From Selaginella moellendorffii (lineage: Eukaryota; Streptophyta; Lycopodiopsida; Selaginellales; Selaginellaceae): DNA of 64,000 bases. The notes beneath the pieces were generated by a model, which was not told the origin of the DNA, ran no database searches, and saw only the letters and a program-made list of their open reading frames with translations. Shown here in pieces: positions 56,058 to 64,000 of the stretch. The translations under genes and the position numbers were made by a program. Positions within the stretch are counted from its first letter, which is position 1. Every line of letters starts with the position of its first letter. Location of the stretch: contig NW_003314335.1 of NCBI RefSeq assembly GCF_000143415.4, positions 340,113-404,112 of the forward strand, given 5' to 3'.

Positions 56058-57713
56058 TCACGGGCATATTGCGTTGGCGAGGAGCACGTAGTTCGCCGAG
56101 CGCGGTGTCGCGCTAATGGCGTCCACGCCGAGCTTTAGATTTCCCTTCGGCCTAGGCGCTGACAGAAAGCACGCCCACTCCAGCGAGTCTGGCACAAACG
56201 GCATGCTTGCGAGCAAATCTCTCGCGTTGTCGAGATGCCCAGCCTTGGCGAGGAGATCAATCACGCAGCAGTAGTGGCTCCTGCTGGGACTCAGGCCAAA
56301 GTCTTGGATCATCGAGTGGAAGTAGCTCCTGGCCTGGTAGACCTTGCCCTGGTGGCTGCAGATCATCAGCACCGGGAGGAACGTCACAGCCTCGGGACGC
56401 TCCAGAGTGTTTAGAGTGCTCATTGTGAAGAATGCGGTTTCTTTGATGTCAAGATTCGCGCTCCGGGCATAGGCCGCCAGCATGACATTCCATGTCGTGA
56501 GATTCCTCTGTGGCATCTTCTCAAATATACTTCTCGCGTTCTGTATCCGCCCGTTTTGAGCGTACGCCGACAGAAGTGCAGTCCACGAGGACACGTCCTG
56601 ACTAGGCATGTCGTAAGAGATTCTTAAACACTCTTCAAAACGCCCGTTCTCGGCAAATGCAGAAAGAAGCTTTGTCCAAGACACAAGGTTCCACTCCGGC
56701 ATAGTGTCAAACGTCCGTTTAGATTCCTCCACGTGGCCCCTCAGACCGTATGAGACAATCATGACCGTCCACGAGATTACGTTCGCCATGGGCATCTCGT
56801 CAAACACCTGCTTAACCAGCTCGATGTCTTGCCCACTCGTGGCAAATGCTGACAGAAGAGCGTTCCATGAGGCGAGATTTCTCTCTGGCATATTTTCAAA
56901 CACGCGCTTCGCATCTTCCAATGAGCAGCTCTGCGCGCATGCTGCTAGCAAGGCCGTCCACGTATACAAGTTGTGTACGGGCATTTCATCAAAGAGTTGC
57001 TTTACTTTCGACAGATTCCCGGTCTGGGCATTTGCTGCAAGCATCGCAGTCCAAGACACCACGTCCCACTCGGGCATGTCGTTAAAAACACACGTAGCTT
57101 CTTCCACTCCACCTCTTTCCACAAGTGAGTTTAATATCGAATTCCAACTTACGACATTCCTCTGCGGCATTTGCTTTAGCATCTCTTTCGCATCAGCAAA
57201 ATGCCCGTTGCGGGCAAATGCAGTTACCATAGCATTCCACGTTACAAGGTTTCTCTCGGGCATATTGTCAAACGCCTTCTTTGCCTGCTCGATTCGACCT
57301 TCTCTGGCGAGGAGCACGAACATTGCTGTTACTGACACAAGATTGTGGAGTGGCATCGATTGGAACAATCCCATTGATGCGTGGAATTCGCCAGCCTCGG
57401 CAAGCGCGCATAACATCATCGTCCACGAGACCACATTGGGGCTCGGCATCGCGGAGAAGAGGTATTGCGCGTCGCGGATCTGGCCATTTCTAGTGTAGGC
57501 AAATAGCATAAGATCCCACGAGAAGGTGTTCTTGGCGGCAATTCCATCGAAAACTTTGCGCGCTTGAGCTGCGTCCCCGCATCGCCCAAACATCTCGATG
57601 AGCTTGTTGTAGAGAAACACGCGATCGCGGTAAGGAATTCGATCCACGCGCGCGTAGATCTTCCTGGCCTCGCTCAAGCTCTCGCAGGACTGGATCAAGG
57701 CCAGGTCTCGCAT
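56058..57713 (-). CDS. Pentatricopeptide repeat protein, PLS class rich in S motifs (551 aa)
   Basis: Single exon from ATG 57711-57713. Almost the whole protein is a run of 31-residue motifs of S type: MPERNLVTWNAMVTAFARNG, MPQRNVVSWNSILNSLVERG, MPEWDVVSWTAMLAANAQTG, and so on. The end has the usual L2-S2-E1 order (PVLMICSHQGKVYQARSYFH, CCVIDLLAKAGHLDNARDLL, ANYVLLANAICP) and stops within the E region. No clear N-terminal targeting peptide; the first residues (MRDLALIQSCESLSEARKIY) already look like repeat. It is probably an organelle RNA factor. It lies 47 bp downstream of the BRX1 stop on the same strand. Confidence 0.87.
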   Translation of the reverse strand: MRDLALIQSCESLSEARKIYARVDRIPYRDRVFLYNKLIEMFGRCGDAAQARKVFDGIAAKNTFSWDLMLFAYTRNGQIRDAQYLFSAMPSPNVVSWTMMLCALAEAGEFHASMGLFQSMPLHNLVSVTAMFVLLAREGRIEQAKKAFDNMPERNLVTWNAMVTAFARNGHFADAKEMLKQMPQRNVVSWNSILNSLVERGGVEEATCVFNDMPEWDVVSWTAMLAANAQTGNLSKVKQLFDEMPVHNLYTWTALLAACAQSCSLEDAKRVFENMPERNLASWNALLSAFATSGQDIELVKQVFDEMPMANVISWTVMIVSYGLRGHVEESKRTFDTMPEWNLVSWTKLLSAFAENGRFEECLRISYDMPSQDVSSWTALLSAYAQNGRIQNARSIFEKMPQRNLTTWNVMLAAYARSANLDIKETAFFTMSTLNTLERPEAVTFLPVLMICSHQGKVYQARSYFHSMIQDFGLSPSRSHYCCVIDLLAKAGHLDNARDLLASMPFVPDSLEWACFLSAPRPKGNLKLGVDAISATPRSANYVLLANAICP

Positions 57714-57760
57714 TTACCGGTATCAAAATTATCAATGGCTTAAGTTGTCAAGATAAGATC

Positions 57761-59086
57761 TTACTCACGCCACATATGGGCAAATTCGCTCGGTTCTAGC
57801 GCGTTTGCCTCTACGTGAGCTTTTCTAGAGTTCCTGGCCTTGACTTTCATCTTATACTTGGCATCTTTTCGCTTGATGAGCGAACGAACCTGTGTAACAC
57901 ACCGAAAACACATCCACGATTAGCTGCGAGGAAAGAATTCGACACGAGATTTACCATGTTTGGAGCCGTGTAGAAGGGATTCTCGTACAGCGGCTTCCCA
58001 CCCATGCTAGCACTGAAGATCTTGATGGGATTCAGACAAAACCTTGGCCCGACCTTGGATTTACACGCCAGATTCAATCACAGGTTACTTGAAAGTGGAA
58101 GACTTACCTCAATCAGAGTCATCTTCTCGGCAGACGCTCGGTCGAGCTTGTCGGAATCATGGTGTGGCACAGATATCTGAAAATGGAGTTTAGAAACAAA
58201 ACCAACTATCGAGAAACAAAAATTACTTGGTAGTTTCGAAACCAGATATGCTTGTCTAGCACAGTGAATGACAGAACGTGATCAAAGAAAGGCTTGCTCT
58301 TCCTGTGGTCTTTAGGAGTACCAAAGATCTGCAAAAACACTAGTAGTAAACCAGGATCCGCAAAAAGAAAAGAGAAACGTTACTTGGATGAACATCTCCT
58401 TTATCAGCCTTAAGTGGGGCTGCTTGTCGAAACTCGATGAGAACGTCAGTATAGGACGAGATCCTTTCAAATGGTTGCCTGTAAGTTTTAGCTCCGCCAT
58501 AGTGTGCACTGCAAAACATCGCTACGCATTTCAGACATAGAAGGGAAACAAAGCAAAATGTTACCCGCGTTCACTAAGAACTTGATAGATGGTCCGCCAG
58601 GAAACTTAGTCATCCACAGATACAAATCCTGTCTTTTCCTGCACTGAACTACGAGCCTTAGCTAAAACACTATGAAGAAAACCTCACCTCGAAGTACAAA
58701 CAGCTCGTGCATCCTCGAAGCTCGGCAATCTCATTCAAAGTCCCATTTTTGTTATCCTTGGCTTGAAGCTTCACATCCTTCTTACTGTGCGGCATCAATC
58801 CAATCAGGTCCATCATGAGATGCCGATACCTGGAACGCAAAGATTGTAAAGCCACATTCGCAACGCATTTCCACTACTCTCACCGATAGATGATGCTCCG
58901 GGAGCAAACAACCAGCGTTTTCTCCTTGTTCCTGAATCCCGGCTGCTGTGGCTCCTGCGGATCCTTCAATCCTGTGAGCGTTCTCTTGGGCGCTGGCGCC
59001 TCCTCTGGAACCTGCGCAGCCTCATCTTCACCGGGATCAGGCGCTGCCTCGGCCGCCTTGGCCTTCCTCTTCTTCCCCTTACCCAT
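57761..59086 (-). CDS. BRX1: Ribosome biogenesis protein BRX1 (Brix domain)
   Basis: Eight exons give 315 aa: 58884-59086, 58688-58829, 58565-58643, 58384-58508, 58227-58328, 58108-58176, 57955-58053, 57761-57889. Introns are 44-65 bp. The N-terminus is a nuclear signal-like MGKGKKRKAKAAEAA. The Brix domain follows from about residue 58: KTLVVCSRSIIYRYRHLMMD, LRGCTSCLYFECRKRQDLYL, MTKFPGGPSIKFLVN, LTGNHLKGSRPILTFSSSFD, IFGTPKDHRKSKPFFDHV, VGPRFCLNPIKIF. The C-terminus is basic (KYKMKVKARNSRK). BRX1 is a nucleolar factor needed for 27S pre-rRNA processing and 60S subunit assembly. Nothing essential is missing. Confidence 0.93.
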
Positions 59087-59196
59087 AAGCCCGAAACCCT
59101 AAAGCACATAACAGAATATACCTTTAACAGGAACAGAGAATGACGATGACGGTATATGCGCTCATTGCTGAGAGGGCGCGGTAGGGTTCTCGAGGG
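59087..59196. promoter_or_regulatory. Divergent BRX1/NDUFS4 promoter with telo-boxes
   Basis: The start codons are 110 bp apart. AAACCCTAAA (59094-59103) serves the BRX1 side and TAGGGTT (59182-59188) the NDUFS4 side. Telo-boxes are typical of plant ribosome-biogenesis genes. Confidence 0.6.
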
Positions 59197-60057
59197 ATGG
59201 CGCTGCGCCTGGCTAGGCGCTGGGGAGATTTCTCGAGGTACACACAGTCTCTAGGGCGCTCCTTTGCAACTACAGTGTCTTCTGAAGACCCAGGGCTCGA
59301 AGTAGTCAACGAAGGCCCCGCCGTGATCAACTCGGGAGATGTGGGCAAGACCTGTGGGATTCCCAAGGAGCATATGCATCGCAAGGTATGATCTCGTAGA
59401 ATGTAGCGATTTCGTGCACGGGAAACTCCTCTTTCTCCTTTCTTACTCCGGTCTTCTCTTAGGTTGTAATCTATTCTCCCGCTCGTAGCGCATCGCAGCA
59501 GGGAAGGACTACCATGGGAAAATGGAAGTTCAATTTTGAATCGACCGAGAAGTGAGTTCCATCCTTCGCTGTTTTCCTTGGTGTTGGTTTGGAAAAACTT
59601 GGTCTTTGTTTTTTTTTTTTTTCTTTCTTCGTTTCTTCTGTTCTTGCGGTTGATCTGGAAAAACTTGGTTTTTCTTTCAGGTATCAGGATCCACTCATGG
59701 GCTGGACGTCTACCTCGGACCCTCTAGCATACGTTGGAGACGCGGCACTTTCGTTCGATTCTAAAGAGTCTGCCATCGAATTTGCGGCAAAGCACGGGTG
59801 GGAGTATACGGTAAGTGTTTCAATCACTTCGCTACTGCGAGTTTTTGATCGATCGCTCGTGTTCATCTGCATTTTGCCCAGGTGCGAGAGCCCCATCAGC
59901 AAACTCTCAAAGTGAGATCACTCGTCTCGCTCTTGTTTCATTATTTCCTTCGGAGAAATTCCATTCACTAACACTTCGTTTGCTCGTTTCGTGGCAGCCC
60001 AAAGCTTACGCTGATAACTTCAAATGGAAAGGTGCGCCAGTCATGGCCGACGAGTAA
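59197..60057 (+). CDS. NDUFS4: NADH dehydrogenase iron-sulfur protein 4 (complex I 18 kDa subunit)
   Basis: Five exons give 165 aa: 59197-59385, 59463-59551, 59681-59810, 59882-59911 and 59998-60057. The Arg-rich N-terminus ([20 protein letters not shown]) is a mitochondrial presequence. Conserved blocks are [73 protein letters not shown] and [12 protein letters not shown]. The protein is an accessory subunit of the complex I NADH-binding module. Its name is historical, as no cluster ligands are present. The gene looks complete. Confidence 0.92.
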
Positions 60058-60221
60058 AAACACGAATTCTTCCATTCAAATAACCCGAGTTCTTTCCCGC
60101 CACGTCATTCTCCGACGTGGCAGAAACAACTGTACATCCTGTGTGCGCGACGTGGCAGACGTGTCACACGCTTGTGAGCCGTCCGATTAGAGTGTTCTCG
60201 GTTGATCTAGGTCTTTCGAGC

Positions 60222-61060
60222 ATGGCATCGGGCCTTCTCGGCTGCGCGGCGATTCCAAAGGCGGCGGTGGCGGCGGCTGGATCGTCCACCGCTTGCTGCG
60301 ATGTCAAGCTAGCCTGCGCGCCGGGAAGTTCGTGCTCCACCAGGGTACATTATGGGAATTTTGCGAATGCTGCCACCGTTTTGAGTGGGAGGCATCGATC
60401 CGGGCGTTGCGCTGCTGCCGCTGCTGCTGTGGGGAGGGATTCTAGCCGTGCCGCCACTAGCGAGGCTCAAGAAACAGCAAACTCAGGTACTCTAGCAAAT
60501 TCTAGCTCGCTAGAGCTTTCATTTCTTTCTATCACACTAGTATCACTGCTTCTACACACGGTGCTTCGAGATTGGCAATTTGGGACTAATCACTTGAAAC
60601 TCTATAGCATACACTTTCCACTGTTCACTTAGCTCCATCTTCCATTTGCTACAGTCTTAGCTCTTCTTTGAGGAAACCTTTTCTTTAGCTATAGTATTCT
60701 TCTGTGAGATCGCTTGATAATACGTCACAAATGTTTGATCCAGCTTGTGCAGTGAACGATTCGACGTTCCAGAAGCTTGTTCTGGAGAGTGATATTCCAG
60801 TTTTGGTCGACTTTTGGGCTCCTTGGTGCGGTCCATGCCGCATGATAGCCCCACTTATCGACGAGCTCGCCAGGCAATACGCAGGAAAGCTGAGATGCCT
60901 CAAGCTCAACACAGATGAATGCCCAAACCTGGCCACCGAGTATGGAATTCGCAGCATTCCAACTGTGATTATCTTTGTGGGAGGTGAGAAGAAGGATACC
61001 GTGATTGGTGCTGTTCCAAAGTCGAGCTTGACGTCCATGATTGATAAATACCTCAGCTAA
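60222..61060 (+). CDS. Thioredoxin m-type, plastid
   Basis: Two exons, 60222-60486 and 60753-61060, give 190 aa. The intron is 266 bp, the longest in this island. The first 85 residues are Ala/Ser/Arg-rich, as in plastid transit peptides. The thioredoxin fold follows: [20 protein letters not shown], active site [11 protein letters not shown] (WCGPC at residues 113-117), [20 protein letters not shown] with the cis-proline, and [18 protein letters not shown]. It reduces disulfides of stromal enzymes with electrons from ferredoxin-thioredoxin reductase. The sequence around GIRSIPT and GAVPKS is of the m type. The start is the ATG that gives a plausible transit peptide. Confidence 0.9.
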
Positions 61061-62179
61061 GGCTTTTTACACTCTTCCTTTGTTTCTTTGCTTCCTTCAA
61101 ACAATTTAGAAGGTTTAGCTAACATATTCTGTATATACATGCTGACTTGGTGCATATACTGGTACTGCACCACCATTGCTCAGTTTTTGACCGTGATTTT
61201 CTTAAAAATTTATAGAAATACCATCCACAATAATCATGATTTCACCACTGCAAATAGTGTTATGACAAATGGTGGTAAAATCACAAATTAGTGATATCCC
61301 TATCCCACTTTTGTTGTTGGAGTAATCTTGAAATTGAGTCAGTCATTTTTCAGATTGCTATTACATTTTTTTACAGAAGGTGTGGACAAGGTGGCCGAGG
61401 AGCTCGCTCGCGTCGACAGGGTAGAAGGCTCGCTTCCACCGGCAGGAGCAATTGTAGGACTGCGAATGGTCGCGCCATGACTGCCGTATACGTGATCATC
61501 ACCAATCATATCATGTGCAGCTATGAGCTCCTGCAAGGCAAAGAAAAAAGAGTTTGGACACCACTCTCTCATGAACTCACAGTACCTCGAACATCTGGAG
61601 GGCGCCAGGCAATACATTCGTCGACTTCCATTCGATCCTGACCAAGCTGCTGCTTAAGCTGTCGTGGATTTATCTCAACCTCGCTAAGCTAGCGCAATCC
61701 GATCCTCGTAATCAAAGTTGTCCAGGAGAAACAAGAAAAGCTTCTGGTGGCGGTGCCAGCTAGAGCTTGACAGTCTCGTCGCGCGCGAGCCAAACGAGGG
61801 ATTGCTCGTTGCACCCGAGCTGAAGCAGCAGCCAGGAGTAGACTCGCTCCAGCAAGATCTTGGTCATGTCCAAGAGATCCAGTGAGTTAACTTAGGGTGT
61901 TCTGTCACGAGAGAAACGATCCATCACGCTCGCAGATCCTGGATAAAGTACTCTCCAAAGAAACGAGAGATCCAACTCTCCAAAACTTACGTGTTAGGCG
62001 TGCCAGTGTTTCCTCTTCCTGTCAGTCGTCGCAGCTGGAAAAGTCTAGAAGGATACCAGAACACTCACCTCGTCCAGACGTAGTTGCAGCATTGGAACTC
62101 GGACCAAAGTGGCAAATCCCATCCCCCGCTCTCGAAGCCTACAAGAAAGATCAGCATGGTGATGCTAGAAGAACGTACT
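61061..62179. other. Gene-fragment region
   Basis: After the thioredoxin 3' flank (to about 61370), the plus strand shows an exon-like piece (VAEELARVDRVEGSLPPAG, then AIVGLRMVAP and a stop). About 90 bp further another piece reads FGHHSLMNSQYLEHLEGARQ, then YIRRLPFDPDQAAA and a stop. The minus strand near 61750-61890 reads MTKILLERVYSWLLLQLGCN, then EQSLVWLARDETVKL and a stop. None is recognised or complete. Probably remnants of host genes. Confidence 0.3.
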
Positions 62180-62334
62180 CTACCCTAGCTTCTTGGCCAT
62201 GATTGTGCCAAGGGCCTCGAGGAATTTGTAGTGCTCCGTCCACCTGTCGCGCAACTTTGTGATGGTATATGGCTTGCGGATCTTCCTGACGGCATTGCTC
62301 TCCTGCATTTGGCGCTGCTGCTGCGCGATCGAAC
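62180..62334 (-). pseudogene. Fragment of a REVEILLE/LHY-type MYB gene
   Basis: After an acceptor-like CCAG, the minus strand reads QMQESNAVRKIRKPYTITKL, then RDRWTEHYKFLEALG, TIMAKKLG and a stop. RKPYTITKxRExWTEEEHxxFLEAL is the start of the single MYB repeat of the plant circadian CCA1/LHY/REVEILLE family. Here two residues of the WTEEEH stretch are lost and the repeat is not completed (no SHAQKYF), so the piece is broken. It is a pseudogene or a stray exon. Confidence 0.5.
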
Positions 62335-64000
62335 CTGGAAATATCCCCTAATCGTGCAAAGAACTGACCAATCGTGCAGAGATTTGTTAAGAGAGTAAAG
62401 CACCGACCAAGCGGAGCATAGATTTCGAGAACGCACAGATTTCGGCTGAGAACGCAACGCCGGACAGCAAGAACAGAGATACATTTTCATAACAAGACTT
62501 CGAATTTTACTATAAATGGGCAAATTACCATAACATATCAGGTTATTCTGGTGTCCCAAAATGCCCAATTCTGGCACTAGTGTACCAGTCATCCTACTTT
62601 ATATTGCTTTTATTTGTATAGTATTGCATATACCTTTTAATTAGTTAAGTGAACATTGTTAGCCAATAAGTATTCAATGAAGGACAAGTTTTTCTAACCA
62701 AATTTTTATGAGTATAAGAATAAATATATTAATTGGGGTTTAGACCCCTAATTATATACAAGAATGAATGGACCAAATTCAATCCAAATGGACAGTTTAT
62801 ATGCTTTAGTACTATAATTAGTGCATTACTTATATACGTACATGTATTTATAAACCTTATACCATCCTCCCCTCTAGAAAATGAAAAGGTGATGATAATA
62901 AGTTAGATGGAATATTTAAAGTTTCTGCTAGGCAATTATAAATTACCACAAAAAACTAAAACTTCCATAAAACCATCAACAAAGTTGCTAATAATCATGA
63001 TTGAAATAAAACTCAAAACTATGGCATAAGCATCATAGAATCTTGGTGAATCAATTGCAACTCCGTATATAACTCCCAAATGCTCAAACCAACCACATAA
63101 CTATAACTTTGAATCAAAGCAAGGGACTTTGAAAGTAGTCCATAAAATACCATTAATATAAGTTTGCCTATCAATAGGTTTTTAAGATCACCACTAACTC
63201 AAACTTAGGACCATAAATAGAACAACTATTGTCTTTGTTCAACACTACATATAAGAGGTCAGACTCATTTTATTTGTCTTCCATATCCTTCTTATCCCTT
63301 TTTGAAAGAAAAAAAGTTTTGAAGCATTAACTCCGTTCAAACTCATTGCATTTATCCTCACTCTGTTATCTATGTTTAACTTCACTTTATTATTGCATTT
63401 GTTCAGCTTTACTACATCGAGGTCGGATGTTCCATTCAAACTTGCTATACTCATCTTCACTCCACAATCCATATCATTCTTTCTCACTCCACTATTATAT
63501 TCATTCATCCTCATTTCATTGTCGAGGCTAGACTCCCGTCTATCCCCTTTACCCCCTCCTTAAAAAAAAAAAGTTTGAAATGTTAGAGTAGAAAGGAGAA
63601 AACAAGAAAAAGTGAAGAAAAACAATTATGGAAGAAGAAAAAGTGGATAAAGAAGCATTAGAAAAGGAATTTGTAACAACTAACAATACAGAAATGGAGA
63701 AATCAAAAGAAAGGCATATGCTCAAAATTTGGAAAATAAAGAACTTTCTATCATAAAATACTTCGACCACCACATAAGCAAAAGATTCACATTGCTCAAC
63801 CTCCTCAATACACAACTCGACATTTGAGATGGGAAAATTAATAATAACATTCACATGCTTAAAGGAATATATAAACTCCTTAACAACAATGATAAAGCAA
63901 AGGCTTTCAATGGCATTCACAAATAGGGATATGCATTCAACTTGAAACTTTAGCTAAAGTGATTTAACCCCTGGAATAGGGGAACTCAACAGTAGAACTA
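62335..64000. other. AT-rich region, no supported gene
   Basis: Long A/T-rich stretches. Around 62700-62880 the sequence resembles an LTR end next to a polypurine tract on the minus strand (CTAGAGGGGAGGATGG), hinting at another element to the right, but the partner is not in view. Minus-strand frames at 63245-63514 and 63549-63920 have biased composition and no recognisable motif. Confidence 0.35.

Noticed and set aside
56704-57498. 264-codon plus-strand frame
   Set aside because: Shadow of the PPR repeats on the minus strand.

Overview
The window looks like nuclear DNA from a vascular plant, most likely a spikemoss (Selaginella). This is an inference. The reasons are plant-specific families (PPR, F-box/kelch, DUF1442, GCK-domain, thioredoxin m), very short introns (44-144 bp in most genes, many of 50-57 bp), genes packed 50-200 bp apart, and large nested LTR retrotransposons between the gene islands. 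There are two assembly gaps, at 16600-16849 and 29375-29474.

Layout. (1) 1-6700 is a gene island on the minus strand: a partial SET-domain protein, a four-exon DUF1442 methyltransferase-like protein with a C-terminal ACT domain, an F-box/kelch gene and a single-exon membrane protein. (2) 6983-7888 is an AT-rich gene for a secreted bulb-lectin-like protein, broken by one stop codon. A second, more decayed and 5'-truncated member lies at about 46990-47680. Everything between the two is transposon-derived, apart from one gene of unknown family at 41863-43140. (3) 7912-12047 is a 4.1 kb Ty3/gypsy element (family A) with 175-bp LTRs and no protease. (4) 13265-35030 is an older Ty3/gypsy host, itself split by a minus-strand element (family B, 15940-33660, target duplication GTTAC). 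B carries two further insertions: a B-LTR-derived piece in its 3' LTR, and a solo B LTR (duplication TCCAT) which in turn holds element C (23454-30210). (5) 35021-40677 is a Penelope/telomerase-type reverse transcriptase unit flanked by 3'-end direct repeats (pseudo-LTRs). (6) 43141-49600 holds decayed repeats, including a Ty3/gypsy RT remnant and a worn B-LTR relic.

(7) 50199-61060 is a dense housekeeping island: two PPR genes, TIM22 (mitochondrial carrier import), anthranilate phosphoribosyltransferase (tryptophan synthesis), a GCK-domain protein, BRX1 (60S ribosome assembly), NDUFS4 (complex I) and a plastid thioredoxin m. TIM22/PAT1 and BRX1/NDUFS4 are divergent pairs whose start codons are only 95 and 110 bp apart, with telo-box motifs in the shared promoters. 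(8) 61061-64000 holds gene fragments, including a broken REVEILLE-type MYB exon, and AT-rich sequence.

Exon structures were built by hand from reading frame, GT-AG sites and family conservation. No search or alignment was run.
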